Below the pieces are notes generated by a model that was not told the DNA's origin, ran no database searches, and saw nothing but the letters and a program-made list of their open reading frames with translations. A stretch of DNA of 64,000 bases, taken from Oncomelania hupensis. Lineage: Eukaryota > Mollusca > Gastropoda > Littorinimorpha > Pomatiopsidae. Positions 13,767-24,359 of the stretch are shown piece after piece. The position numbers and the translations under genes were made by a program. The stretch lies in assembly GCA_036898135.1 (NCBI GenBank), contig CM072513.1, positions 90,191,225 to 90,255,224 of the forward strand, read 5' to 3'. How positions within the stretch are numbered: the first letter of the stretch is position 1; each line of letters begins with the position of its first letter.

Positions 13767-13829
13767 AATTAAAAAGTACATTACCTTTTTGCCATTCACG
13801 AAGAATACCAATGGATTGTCCACAGGCAT
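912..13829 (-). CDS. XDH: Xanthine dehydrogenase/oxidase, 5' twelve exons (3' part outside window)
   Basis: Molybdo-flavoenzyme that oxidises hypoxanthine to xanthine and xanthine to uric acid in cytosolic purine breakdown. Twelve exons were read: 13785-13829, 13045-13102, 12435-12531, 9748-9856, 6261-6387, 5472-5533, 3869-4057, 2782-2926, 2159-2326, 1905-1981, 1456-1549 and 912-1024. They total 1284 nt or 428 codons, every junction has GT/AG, and phases agree throughout. The start [15 protein letters not shown] matches the family N-terminus. Iron-sulphur ligands are in [13 protein letters not shown] and NACLAP (first 2Fe-2S), then CGFC and CRC (second). FAD-domain motifs are [36 protein letters not shown] and GYRRT. 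Exon 7 carries a short Asn-Gly-Thr repeat in the linker before [10 protein letters not shown]. The molybdopterin domain, which would separate XDH from aldehyde oxidase, is outside the window; [10 protein letters not shown] and the FAD motifs favour XDH. Introns hold LINEs, SINEs and long simple repeats. Confidence 0.93.
1026..1312 (-). repeat. Family B dispersed repeat in XDH intron 11
   Basis: About 280 bp related to the copies at 5955, 9090, 10038 and 13316. Shared landmarks are TACAGGATCTAACTCAA, GGGCGCCCACTTG, GACGCCCAGACGACTGAGCA and a terminal CAAGAGCTG/GCGCTTTTCCAACTC segment. It nearly fills intron 11, reaching within a few bases of the exon 12 acceptor. No coding capacity; probably a non-autonomous element. 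Confidence 0.75.
1650..1904. repeat. Compound microsatellite (TTTA)n-(GTT)n-(CTT)n-(ATT)n
   Basis: Runs of TTTA, then GTT, CTT and about 29 ATT units. The ATT block abuts the splice donor of XDH exon 10, read on the minus strand as GCG|GTAATAATAA, so the donor itself is built from repeat units. Confidence 0.95.
3149..3525 (+). mobile_element. LINE family L, 3' fragment in XDH intron 7
   Basis: Encodes the C-terminal tail of a non-LTR retrotransposon protein: [11 protein letters not shown], then a degraded [38 protein letters not shown] and [12 protein letters not shown]. It ends in ACGGGACAGGAAAGGATAGG, the decayed GGATA tail typical of this family here. It is 5' truncated and lies antisense to XDH. 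Confidence 0.9.
3669..3800. repeat. (GA)n array and A20 run, XDH intron 7
   Basis: A 46-bp GA tract at 3669-3714 and a run of about 20 A at 3781-3800. A second shorter GA tract lies at 4171-4201 in intron 6. Confidence 0.9.
4440..4815 (+). mobile_element. tRNA-derived SINE family S, with (ATT)n tail
   Basis: Lacks a clear tRNA head. The body matches other copies: TACTCCGGTTTCTTTCCTCC, ATTGGATGCAGTC, TTACACCACATGTTTGAG and TTGGTTACAGATCTCCGCGC, followed by GCATCC and an (ATT)n tail at 4756-4815. It lies in XDH intron 6. Confidence 0.8.
4870..5395 (+). mobile_element. Non-LTR retrotransposon C-terminal remnant (second LINE family)
   Basis: An open frame at 4874-5155 encodes 93 residues with [54 protein letters not shown] and [11 protein letters not shown]. 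This is the distal C-terminal segment of a widespread LINE reverse transcriptase type. It is followed by a short 3' UTR ending in CAATAAACTTCGTTGAG and TTGAG repeats. 5' truncated, in XDH intron 6. Confidence 0.8.
5955..6232 (-). repeat. Family B dispersed repeat
   Basis: Reverse-orientation copy with GGCGCCAGACGATGGG, AGATCCTATATCAGG and GCTGGAAAAGCGCTTTATA landmarks. It lies in XDH intron 5. Confidence 0.75.
6470..6650. repeat. Two head-to-head family B ends
   Basis: The minus-oriented end at about 6470-6555 (CAGTTCTTGAGCTGGAAAAG) faces a plus-oriented end at about 6588-6650 (AAAGCGCTTTTCCAACTC), giving a small imperfect hairpin in XDH intron 4. Confidence 0.65.
7541..7740. repeat. (AAT)n and (TAC)n arrays
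   Basis: About 24 AAT units at 7541-7612 and about 26 TAC units at 7661-7740 in XDH intron 4. Confidence 0.95.
7751..7917 (+). repeat. Two tandem family A 3'-end scraps
   Basis: The module TGTGGTCCTGATTCGGCTC, CAGTCCGCTGGAC and TGTAAGCAATGAATAACTAA occurs twice, about 105 bp apart. It matches the 3' end of the family A elements. Confidence 0.7.
8512..9083 (+). mobile_element. Family A retroelement, about 570 bp
   Basis: Contains AGTATCCCCACTTTCTGGAA, GTCCCCTGCGTGGGATGTC, TTGTAAAGTGACTGGC and CCGCTGGACCTAAAGCAATA, ending in a TGTAATG tail. It matches the copy at 20686-21384 (same strand) and the copy at 52425-52992 (opposite strand). No long open frame. The copy at 20686 has a long target duplication, so the family moves by retrotransposition. 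Confidence 0.8.
9090..9345 (+). repeat. Family B dispersed repeat
   Basis: Starts GATACAGGATCTAACTCAAG and ends near GGTCTCGGTTTATACTCTC. It abuts the 3' tail of the preceding family A copy. Confidence 0.75.
9969..10022. repeat. (AC)n microsatellite
   Basis: About 26 AC units in XDH intron 3, roughly 110 bp from exon 4. Confidence 0.95.
10038..10350 (+). repeat. Family B dispersed repeat, most complete copy
   Basis: Begins with a TATTTATTTATTTAATC head followed by TCGCGCTTTTCCAACTC and contains all family landmarks to CTCTTATCCGAAGGATTACAG. It serves as the reference for the other copies. Confidence 0.75.
10388..10762 (-). mobile_element. tRNA-derived SINE family S, full length
   Basis: Read on the minus strand it starts GGGGTGGCCTTGTAGCATAA, an A-box-like tRNA head. 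GGTTTCGAACCC (B-box-like) follows, then the body TGGGTTCTCCGGTTTCCTCC and GATCGCCGAGC, and a long (ATT)n tail seen on the plus strand as (AAT)n at 10393-10475. It is the most complete family S copy and shows the family to be a pol III SINE. In XDH intron 3. Confidence 0.88.
10770..11925. repeat. AACGTT minisatellite in XDH intron 3
   Basis: About 70 units of 15-17 bp, each centred on AACGTT with alternating spacers such as AGTAGATGTT, AGAAGTTGAT and AGTAGCTGAT. Adjacent units group into higher-order blocks of two to four. Divergence rises towards 11760-11925, where the array decays. The array has no conserved spacers of distinct sequence and no associated genes, so it is not a CRISPR. Confidence 0.95.
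12240..12418. repeat. (ATG)n array beside XDH exon 3
   Basis: Imperfect GAT/GAC trinucleotide array beginning just 17 bp beyond the exon 3 donor at 12434. It would be transcribed in intron 3 as an ATC/GTC tract. Confidence 0.95.
13316..13452 (+). repeat. Family B fragment in XDH intron 1
   Basis: GCGCTTCCCCAGCTTAAG, TACAGGATCTAACTCAAG and GACGCCCAGACAACTGAGCA are conserved; the 3' half is missing. Confidence 0.7.
13708..13766. repeat. (ATT)n just inside XDH intron 1
   Basis: About 20 ATT units starting 18 bp from the exon 1 donor, in the transcription direction. Confidence 0.95.
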
Positions 13830-14275
13830 TTTGCTGTAGTTTTAGGAAACCTGCCTTGTTATCTCCCCTGCTCTTGCGACGAGTGATCTCCCCTGCTCTT
13901 TGCCTTCTGCGTTCTCCTTTCTTCCTTCTTTCAATGGTGTAACTCCGATGCTGGAACAATGGTGGTGATGTTACCTTTCAGTCAAGCGAGGGCTGTCACG
14001 ATGGTATTGGTGACGACTGTTTAATACTGATGTTGAAGAGTCTTTATCTGTGACGGCTGCAGTCTGTAGAGTCAGCGAGGACTGCACAAATGTTGATGAT
14101 GACGACTGCGACGATAAAGTTGATTTGATGGATGCTTCTCCTTGTGATGACGACTACAGGTTTTGAATTCCTATTTTACTCAAAACTGATCTGGAAAACA
14201 ATGGGTCCGTTTATTACACTTGTAGATTTACGTTTTCAATGCCTGCAAATCAAAATAATCATTCAGCTACAAAGT
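13830..14275. other. 5' flank of XDH, no recognised promoter motif
   Basis: Sequence upstream of the XDH start codon. The start context on the minus strand is CAGCAAAATGCC, with A at -3. No TATA box could be assigned with confidence, and the transcription start is unknown. Confidence 0.4.
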
Positions 14276-14475
14276 ACGGGATGGTTGAAAAATAGCTCCC
14301 TATATTGCAAACTGTTTAGAACTTTTGTAAATAGTCTACATTTGCATGGAGCACAAGCATTATATCTCATAAAGTGTTAGAATCACAATAAATTTTGTTT
14401 TATTCAAATGCAGACTATTTACAAAAGTTACAAGTGATTTTCAATAGGGCGGCACTTTTCAACCACCCTGTAATA
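14276..14475. mobile_element. Fold-back MITE, family E (about 198 bp)
   Basis: Palindromic element. The left arm GGGATGGTTGAAAAATAGC, then ACTTTTGTAAATAGTCTACA, is the reverse complement of the right arm ending GCACTTTTCAACCACCCTG. It is flanked by TA on both sides, as expected for a Tc1/mariner-type target. Related ends are found at 56838-57222 and 63580-64000. No coding capacity. Confidence 0.85.
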
Positions 14476-14665
14476 GTAAGCATGGTTGAGGTTGTACAAT
14501 AGTATCCAACAGAATAAACTCGGAAGCCTGAATGTCAAATCTTTTCAGACTCTTCAAAGGGTAGACGACTTGTGATGAGAAATGTTCACCATGCAATCAG
14601 AGTCCTAAGTTATGTGTGAGTTGACAGGCATGGGATGGGAGTGAGGGGTTAAATCGACCAGTGAG

Positions 14666-14872
14666 GTGTTAAATCGACCAATAATGCATATCGTTGTTAT
14701 TGGCCAATGCCGTAACTTCTGGCAAGAGTACCTAGTGCGTTTCTTGACCTCTCGTAGTCGTTATGTTTCGGAGTGCTATTTTCAGGATCATATTCCTAGT
14801 CGGGCGATTGTTGGTTTGGGCGGCTTTGATTCTGAGAGGTTTGCCGTTACCTTTAACCTACTTTTGTTTTAG
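14666..14872 (+). other. Short unassigned open frame
   Basis: 68 codons beginning MLNRPIMHIVVIGQCRN and containing AIVGLGGFDSERF. The IVVIG and GLGG spacing recalls the first blocks of SGNH-hydrolase-like domains carried by some retroelements, but this is only a suggestion. It may be a scrap of the LINE that follows. Confidence 0.25.
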
Positions 14873-14899
14873 ATTTGCAATTCACTATATTTTGTTGTT

Positions 14900-15415
14900 G
14901 TTGTTGAAAGTTCCCACGAACTTCAGTTAGACATGACATATGAAGAGAGATTAAGGTATCTGGGCCTTCACTCTCTGAAAGGACGTAGGATCAGGGGTGA
15001 TTTAATTCAGACATTCAAAATAATTAATAATGTAGAGGATGTTAATACTAATACTTTTTTCTTACTTGATCAATCTAACAGAACTAGGAAGCGTGAAGGT
15101 AAAATTTTCATAAAATATTGTAGAACTAACCAACGAAAATTTTCATTTGCACATAGAGTAGCTAATTATTGGAATTCTTTACCAACAAATATTAAATTTG
15201 CACCATCTGTAAATAGTTTAAAAAACCACATAGACACTGATTCAAAATTTCAAAATTTATTCTATCAATATGACTAGAAAAGATTTCAAATTATGCATGC
15301 AAATCATATTGCTAACTATATATACCATAAACAATGAGGGGACGTCTTTATAAGCCGCGAGGCTTTAGGCAGCGATGCCTGTCCTACACTACTACTACTA
15401 CTACTACTACTAGAG
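14900..15415 (+). mobile_element. LINE C-terminal remnant (third LINE family)
   Basis: An open frame at 14933-15277 encodes 114 residues: MTYEERLRYLGLHSLKGRR, RGDLIQTFKIINN, FSFAHRVANYWNSLP and APSVNSLKNHID. This is the standard C-terminal segment of a LINE reverse transcriptase. A 3' UTR and a (CTA)n tail at 15386-15411 follow. Confidence 0.85.
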
Positions 15416-15898
15416 CGGGGCGAGGAAACTGTAAATTTGCACTATTGATGAAAACTCGGTGACTCAAACAATAATTGAACGGTCTGGTATGAGAGCGAAC
15501 AATGAAAAACGTCGCATTAATTACGCAGAAAGGAGGCGAAGCGGATATGCGTAGGCGTAGGTAAAGGGCTTCTGGTAAGGTTTAGGTGGTGAGGAAGAGA
15601 AGCATCAGGAACCCCTCTCTTCTCACAGGGACAGCTTCATGATGGCGGCGGACAGTTTTGTTGTTTAATTGGAAGCTTTCCCTGGAGACTCTAAAGCCAT
15701 ACTGTTTAAACCATTGGTGGTATAAAAAGCACAAATTATAGTCTTGTTGGTGGTGTTGTTGCTGCTGCAGCTGCTATTCCGGCTGCTTCTGCCATTGTTG
15801 TAATATAATAGAGTGTAGGTTACAGAGAGTGAAAGAACGAATGGCGGATAACACATAATCACGAACAAATAGAGAGGTAGGCCTACGATTAAGAGAGA

Positions 15899-15901
15899 AA
15901 T

Positions 15902-15966
<65 letters not shown>
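15899..15966. repeat. (GA)n microsatellite
   Basis: About 34 GA units. Sequence 15417-15898 on its left shows no recognisable gene. Confidence 0.95.
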
Positions 15967-15970
<4 letters not shown>

Positions 15971-16124
15971 TTGGAGGTGGTGAGGATGTTGGGGTTGGGG
16001 AGGATGGATGTGTGCGAAGTATTCAAGCTTACTTTCTGTTAATAGGCCTACCGCAATATATCATCTAACAGTCCTTATAGCTTCTCTATCCTCTATTTCG
16101 CAAACATGTTATTTTTTGTATTTG

Positions 16125-16302
<178 letters not shown>

Positions 16303-16436
16303 CAAACTGTGTAATCCAAACTATCTCGGTGAGCGAGTGTGCTACCAAATAAATCCGATCGGCACGCTCTCTTTAACTTCCCCTAACCCAATTCTTCCCC
16401 ACACACCTACGCCCCCCCCCCCCTCCCCATTTCCCA

Positions 16437-16443
<7 letters not shown>

Positions 16444-16511
<68 letters not shown>
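16444..16511. repeat. (CT)n microsatellite
   Basis: About 34 CT units, preceded by a C-rich stretch at 16410-16443. The region 16512-16960 holds no recognisable gene. Confidence 0.95.
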
Positions 16512-16515
<4 letters not shown>

Positions 16516-16966
16516 TCGCTTTCTCCCGTACAAATCGAAATCCACGAATCACCGATCGGGTGTTGAAGCGTTTTTAAGTGTGAGAAAACGGAGTAAGCTA
16601 TAACTATCGGTTTCCTCAACGCTGTTGAAACGGTCTGCGTTAATATAGAACTCGCATCGGCACAAGCGTTCTCGTTGAAACCGATCGCCGAGGATCCTGG
16701 TCCCGATCGTTGAACGGTATACGTCTCCCCTTATTATGGGCAGAGTGTGATTGTGGCTTTTTTTTGCTGACTATTGCATTAGTGTGTTGTATTGTAACAA
16801 GCAGAACAGGCGAGTGTGTTAAATTATAATTGTTCCCTTATGTAAGGCTATACTTTGGTAATGGAATACAATCACTGATTGAAATGAAATGCAATACATT
16901 GCGAAACTTATGTTAGCAAACTAAATATTACAAGCATGGTGTGCACGTTCCTTATTTTGACCCCTA

Positions 16967-17438
16967 TCCTATCCCGTAGCTCAAAGGTCGTTGGGGCACC
17001 ACAGATGATCGTTTAACCAGCGTACTCCATCTTTCTCTGTTTTCAGCAACCCTCATGGCTTCGCTCAGTGTCAATCCAGTCCATTCTCGAAAGTTGTCCT
17101 CCCACCTCTTTTTCGGTCTCCCTCTTCTTCTGCCTCCTTGCACCGTTCCTTGCAGGATAGTTTTTGCAAGGCCTGATGCTCTGGTGACGTGGCCATACCA
17201 TCGGAGTTTCCGTTTGTTCACGATTGTGAGCATGTCATCGCGTTGTCCAATGGTTTGTGTGATGGTCTGTTGGACTTCGTCGTTGGTGATGTGTTGGGTA
17301 TAGAAATTGCCCAGAAGTCTTCTGTAGCACCTCATCTCCATGCTTTGTATTCTTCGTTGTAGATCTGCTGTGAGGGTCCATGTTTCGCAAGCGTATAGGA
17401 AGATGGAGATGACAAGGGAACGCAGCAGCCTTACTAAC
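16967..17438 (-). mobile_element. LINE family L, 3' fragment
   Basis: Minus-strand open frame (16964-17341) with [45 protein letters not shown] and [16 protein letters not shown]. On the plus strand its 3' end reads CCTATCCTATCCCGTAGCTC, the GGATA-type tail. 5' truncated. Confidence 0.92.
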
Positions 17439-17455
17439 CCTGCAGGGGACCCACT

Positions 17456-17815
17456 ACTTAAAAGACCCCCAATTCGAAAACTTTGTTTACTTTTGGCAAA
17501 AACAGGTTTACCCTAAAATTCGCATTGTTATCCCATTACACAACGATAAAGTGGTCTTTCGTTGCTCAAACCAACCGCTAAACTTTGAACTTTACATTTG
17601 GGGTCTGACAGAGAGTGATTTCCCCTGATTAAATGTACTTCGAAGACCATAGTCGTGTGACCTTTGACCTATTTCTGAGTGAACAACGACGCTGATTGGT
17701 TCTGACTCCTACCGGCTTTCGTAGCTGCTATTTTTAGCTCCAGAATATTGGCTGGCTAGGGAACGGCTGTTGTTATTAATAGGCACACTGTGAATGTAAA
17801 AAGGATCTGTCGACT
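17456..17815 (+). repeat. Family G dispersed repeat, internally deleted
   Basis: Shares AACTTTGTTTACTTTTGGC, GTTTACCCTAAAATTCGCAT and GGCTTTCGTAGCTGCTATTT with copies at 44258-44820 (+) and 40495-41015 (-). No coding capacity seen. Confidence 0.75.
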
Positions 17816-17832
17816 TACATGTACGTAATGTA

Positions 17833-17992
17833 CTTTCCAGGTCCCCGAGGGTTTTCTCCGGGTACTCCGGTTACTTTCATCCCTTTAATAATGGTATTGG
17901 ATGCAGTCAGTCAAAACTCTCGAACGAACACACACTGGTTTCTTTTCCGCCTTGTACTCGCGATCTCACTACCTGTACCCCGTATGTCAAAG

Positions 17993-18044
<52 letters not shown>

Positions 18045-18311
18045 AATGATGAGGATGATGATGCGGATGATGATGAGGATGATGAAGATTATGTGCGTGT
18101 GTGTGTTGTGTATGTATGTGTGTGTGTGTGTTTGTTTCATATGACTAAGCGTGTATGTTGGTTACAGATCGCCGCAGTTTAAGCCTGATTACTTAAGGAA
18201 TATGGCGCGTAGGCTTATTATAGTATCTAGTTTCTTCTTCTTCTGCTTCTTCTTCTCCTCCTCCTCTTCCTTCTTCTTCTTCTTCTTCTTCTTCTTCTTC
18301 TTCTTCTTCTT

Positions 18312-18342
<31 letters not shown>
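17833..18342 (+). mobile_element. SINE family S with internal (GAT)n and (CTT)n tail
   Basis: Body motifs are GTTTTCTCCGGGTACTCCGG, ATTGGATGCAGTC and TGTTGGTTACAGATCGCCGC. A (GAT)n block at 17993-18045 and a GT-rich patch sit inside it. The tail is a (CTT)n array at 18228-18342 rather than (ATT)n. Confidence 0.8.
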
Positions 18343-18355
18343 TTATTATATAATA

Positions 18356-18507
18356 CCAATAGTGGCATTGGATGCAGTCAATCGAAATTTAAAAGACATA
18401 AAAAGAAAGACAAGATTGCTCTGCCGCCTTTTGTAATATTTCATCAGATCGCCGCGCTTTGAGTTCGATTTAAGTTTGATTGAAGAAAAAGCGCGTAATA
18501 GCATTCT

Positions 18508-18581
<74 letters not shown>
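18356..18581 (+). mobile_element. SINE family S, 5' truncated, (ATT)n tail
   Basis: Begins GGCATTGGATGCAGTCAATC, has CAGATCGCCGCGCTTTGAG and GCGCGTAATAGCATTC, then (ATT)n at 18509-18581. It lies head to tail with the preceding SINE. Confidence 0.8.
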
Positions 18582-18585
18582 AGGA

Positions 18586-19382
<797 letters not shown>

Positions 19383-19687
19383 TCTAATTTGGAAATATTA
19401 CACAAGGACTCAACTAAGTAGTTGCTAAATCCGTATAGTCAAACAAAATGTATAAGATCAGAGACAGATGTTTTGGAAACGAAAGAATGGTTTTAACTGC
19501 GGGGCACAAGTCTCATATGATACATTGCTTAACTTCGTAAGCGGGGTTGCTCTATGACGCAAGAAAACAACCATATCAATAGCGACGACAACAAAAATAA
19601 CCACGACGACAACAACAAGAACAGCCGCAATGAAAATCGCAGCAGCAAAAACAAACAATAAATAAAAAATACTGCAGCTGCTGCTGC

Positions 19688-19690
19688 TGT

Positions 19691-19731
<41 letters not shown>

Positions 19732-19732
19732 T

Positions 19733-19791
<59 letters not shown>
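19688..19791. repeat. (TAC)n microsatellite
   Basis: About 34 TAC units with one interruption. The following 19800-20230 is CAA-, CTT- and CAG-rich low-complexity sequence with no credible gene. Confidence 0.95.
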
Positions 19792-20361
19792 GTGCCGTCA
19801 CTGCTGATGCTATGTTGTGCTGCTATAAACACAACTATCATCACCATCAATTACAACAACAACAAAACCAAAACTATAATAATAGCAACACCAACAAGAA
19901 TTTCTGCAACAACAGCACTCAAACTGGCACAACGACAGCAGCAACAGCAACAATTGAAACGGATACAATTTATACAACTAATAGTAATCAATGCTTCTCC
20001 TTCTTCTTCTTCTTCTTGCTTAAACATATACAACTCGCTATCTACTACGAAAACAAAAAGACAACTACATTTTATTTTCGTTTGCCACACAATGTAGCCA
20101 ACGATCTTCTTCTTCTTCTTCTTTCAATCAAACTCAGCCACAACAGCTTACCTTTTTCCTATGTAAGTCAGAAACAAGATTTTCCGACGCAAAGCACTAC
20201 AACGAGCACACATTTAGAAACTCAGCTATGACCTTGGCTGTCAGTTACTGCCGAGTTAGCCGCTAAGGAAAAAAAACTAACTGGACCACGCAAAGCCTTC
20301 TTGACTACTAGCTTGGTAGAGTTTTGCTACCCCTGTACCCCCACCCCACCCACCCTCCAGC

Positions 20362-20365
<4 letters not shown>

Positions 20366-20392
<27 letters not shown>

Positions 20393-20643
20393 GCTCTCGC
20401 TCTCTGAATGGGATAAGCGGTCAATCCAGGATCAAGTACAAGTAGTCAGTAGTGTTAGATCCTAGTATTAGGGCGGCGGTAATAAAAGGAATGGGGAGGC
20501 GGCGGTGGTGGTGGTAGTAGGGAAGAGGGAGGGTTAGGTTGTGTTACACAAACAAACAAACAAAAACAAAACAAAACAAACAAACAAACAAACAAAAGAG
20601 AGAAAGAGAGAGAGAGAGAGCGAGAGAGAGAGAGAGAGAGAGA
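20366..20643. repeat. (CT)n, (CAAA)n and (GA)n tracts
   Basis: CT tract at 20366-20403, CAAA-rich stretch at 20545-20595 and GA tract at 20597-20643, abutting the LINE copy on the right. Confidence 0.9.
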
Positions 20644-20685
20644 TATCACATGGACATAAAAGTCCAAGGCCAATCCCTCAACACA

Positions 20686-21384
20686 CCCCTTGGGGTCATG
20701 AGCAATCTTGCCACTGTAGATTGTTCAAACCTATAAATGGAAAAGTGAAAGCCCCAGTTGAAAACCTGTCTTTCCTTTGTAGGCAAGACAGATTCACTGC
20801 GGCAACAGTACCCCCGTTGGAGTGCCGGGGGTTTTCAGTATAAATAGTATCCCCACTTTATGGAAATTTAGTGCTTTAAATTCCCACTGTCGCTGTCTTC
20901 CTCATTTACTCTTTCCCATTCCTGCTCTGTCCTATCACTCTGCTATACTATCTTCTTCTTCGCTAGATCAATGACCTACCTTTTTTCTTGAAAACTCTTC
21001 CTGGACAAGACTCATTGTTTGTGTATGAGGTCTGTTGGATCAGCTTGGGAGTGTTGGACGCTTTCTGCCGGGTGGTCACTGGGTCTTCCTATGATTGTAT
21101 TATTTAGCAATGTAGGCATTTTATATGTATGTGTTTTGTTGTAGTTTATAATGATGTTTGTATTCTATTTTGTTTTTGTAACCGGGGTTTCGAGTAGTTG
21201 GGGTAAAGCCTCAGCCGTCCCCTGCGTGGGATGTCTTTATTGTAAAGTGACTGGCCGGTGGAGGGCGTTCAATTTTCCCACTAGGGTTGTTTCAGCAGAT
21301 CTTTTATGCGGATCGGGGGTTGTCCGGTCCTGATTTGGCTCGGAAGAGTCCGCTGGACCTAAAGCAACAATCAATCAATCAATC
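20686..21384 (+). mobile_element. Family A retroelement with 14-bp target duplication
   Basis: AATCCCTCAACACA occurs at 20672-20685 and again at 21385-21398 around this 699-bp insertion in a LINE. The 3' end is CCGCTGGACCTAAAGCAACA plus a (CAAT)n tail. The length of the duplication and the simple tail indicate target-primed reverse transcription by a partner LINE. A short open frame at 21151-21333 has no known relatives. Confidence 0.85.
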
Positions 21385-21739
21385 AATCCCTCAACACAGT
21401 GCAGAGCTTCAACTATTTAGGAGCCATTATAACAGACAATGGGACCCTACAGGAAGTCCTCTCCAGGATCGAACAAACAGCTGCCCTGGCAAGGTTGAAG
21501 CCCATTTAGGAAAGACAAGACCATCAGTGTACAGATCTACAACGAAGAATACAAAGCATGGAGATGAGGTGCTACAGAAGACCTCTGGGCATTTCCTATA
21601 CCCAACACATCACCAACGACGAAATCCGACAGACCCATCACACAAGCCATTGGACAACACGATGGCCTGCTCACAGTGGTGAAGAAACAGACACTCAGAT
21701 GGTATGGCCACGTCACCAGATCATCAGGCCATAGATATA

Positions 21740-22117
21740 CAGGGTGTTCCAAAAGTCTTGGGCACATTTGAAGTCCCCATATCTCAATTACTATGAATGA
21801 TAGTAAGATAAAAGTTGTGCCATTTTAAAGCTAATTACATTAAGTTTTTTGTAAAGCTGTTGATTTTTTAAATTTCTTTTCAGACCCATTAATGGCGTTC
21901 ACTCAACCAGAAAATGCTGGGACGCGTTTGGCAAGAATGTGACTATCGGCTTGATGTGTGTCGTGTGACCAATGGTGCTCACATTGAACATCTTTGAACA
22001 TTCCATGTAAAAATTGAGATTACAAGCTTTCTGAATTTACCAAATACGTTTTTATATCCTTAATAGTTTCGGAAATATTCAATGTCAAAATGTGCCCAAG
22101 ACTTTTGGAACACCCTG
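21740..22117. mobile_element. Mariner-type MITE inside the P element's left end
   Basis: 378 bp with inverted ends CAGGGTGTTCCAAAAGTCTT / AAGACTTTTGGAACACCCTG and TA on both sides. A second copy in opposite orientation is at 37343-37718. No coding capacity. It separates the outermost bases of the P element's left repeat from the rest. Confidence 0.92.
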
Positions 22118-23374
22118 TATATAGACAGGATCGCTGACTAAACCTACGACCAAATATGTTTCGAAAACCGGAAGTACACGGACTTAGAAGGTCATTCACT
22201 TCCGCCACGTCGTGTGCATCATTCAAGATGCCTGGTTCATATTGCTGTATGCCTGGATGCAGTGTAAGTTCAGCAAGATGTTCAACACTCATATCTTTCC
22301 ACAACTTACCACAAGGAAAAGAAGATGCCGATTGGAGAGCTGCTCTGATTCACAGAATCAACCGCGCCGACACGCTTTTCAATCCAAAGCACGCGAAGAT
22401 CTGTTCACGACATTTTGAAGGGACGTGCTTCAAAACCGGTATGTACAAGTTTGGTTATAATAATATATTTGTACAAATCAACACACCAAAAAAGGGTGGG
22501 GGCAAGTAATAGTATAGAAACGGTGCCTGTCATTGAATAAATTAAGGGGGAACAAATCCAACAGCAGATCAGTAGCTCACTAGCTGAGAGTGAGTAGGCC
22601 TACAATCTCAATAAATAATAATTCATACACTCACAGTCACACTGTGACACTGTCATTGATTATGCAACTGTAGCTTTATTGTGATATCATGCTCAGTGGT
22701 AGTACTTAGAAATTCTATTTCTAATCTTGTTTAGGTTCCTGTTTGACTTTGACTGAATTTAAAATTTCAATAATCAGGGAATATTCAGTGATTCACAGCT
22801 AGGGTAGTGACATACGTCATATGTTACCATTGGTTGTAATCTTGATCTAACTGTATCATGTAAGTTATTTTATTTAGTCCAAATGTAAGGCACTGTACTA
22901 TTTCGTGTCCACCCTGTTACTTGTTTGTTCAACATTAATAGTATTAGTAGTACTTTACTTACACTCCAAGATCAGTAAAGATGGCCATTTGATTCAATAT
23001 TCATGCAAGTGCGAAGCAAAAATTATGACAATGTTATTCAGATAACAAGGTATAGAAATACCTCCATATTGTAAGCAATAGGCTTATGCCACAACTAAGA
23101 TTATATTTATATAAATGCATATATATGAGTTTTCAACATTTCTTTTATTGTCCTATTTCTAGGGTCTATTCACACTTTTCTGCTATCCTATGCACCAACG
23201 GGAATCCCCTCTATGAAAAATACTTCCGGTTTTTTTTCTCCGCGTGTTTTAGTGAGTTATTTCCAAATATTCAAGAATAATAACATGTGTCACTGGCCAC
23301 CTGTATCGTACCCTCACATATTTTTATTTTTTTTTTGCTGCAGTTTATTATCCCTTTCTATCGCCAGTGGCGCG

Positions 23375-23545
23375 ACTAAACCCTACCTACCTAACATTAT
23401 TTGTGAATTTTTTAAAAATATTCGGAAAAACATAACGCCCAGATGCTGGCTTGAACCCACACCTGTCAGGCGCCATTGGTTTCTGGCTTGTGGACAAGGC
23501 AAGTTAGTCCCGCCTTAGCCCACTTGGCCACAACGCTAGCCTAAC
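23375..23545 (-). mobile_element. tRNA-derived SINE in transposase intron
   Basis: On the minus strand GGCTAGCGTTGTGGCCAAGT and GGGCTAAGGC give an A-box-like head, and GTGTGGGTTCAAGCC gives a B-box-like segment. It differs from family S in the body. It lies in the intron between transposase exons 1 and 2. Confidence 0.65.
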
Positions 23546-24359
23546 ATAGTCAGTTACTTCGTGTTTTGTGAAGGTTGCGACGGCGAAGCTATGAAAAACT
23601 ACAAGAGTTTTCAGGTCCTGTTTCACTTTCTGTCGATGATCGACGCACCCCGAAGTAGCCACAAATACAGGCCTCTACGATTGTTTTTTGCATTCTTTCA
23701 CTGAGCATGTACTTCCTCCACCGTTTTTATATTTATTCCACTCGTTTTCTGGCTCTAACAATCGTCGTTTTCGGCAATTTGCCATATTTAAAAGTCACGC
23801 ATCAAGCTTTGATAAAAGCAAAACAAGCCAAACCGGAACTTGGTTTCATATAACCTCGTTTTAATTTATAATGGCGATACCCACGAGTTTTTATGAGAGG
23901 TGCCGGAAAGTTGTGAATGGGCAGGCGAAAACTTATCCCAGGAAGCCTGCCAACCAACCATGTGCAACAGAGGTCAATAGAGACCGTTAAGACTCCAGCA
24001 AGAAAAACCCCAGTGAGTAAAGTTGCTGAAACGCTATTTTTTTCCACTTCTTATTGTGTTTGGGGCTTCACCTGTACATTTCCTCCCTTGCAAAACCACT
24101 TCAGACACATTTTAAAACCCATTGTATGATTGTTTGTTTGCGTTTTTGTTCCTCGAAAGTAATATTAAAAATACCACTGATAGTGAAATGTACATGATAT
24201 AGCACGAACCTCCCAGTCCCACCCTCCTCCCTCCCAAAAAACAAAATGCATGACTATTACAATCAGACAGAAAAAAAAAGCATGACTATTACAATCAGAC
24301 AGAAAAAAAAAGTCATAAAAACTTTGCCTACTAATAGACACATCTCCTGTTTAGCATGT

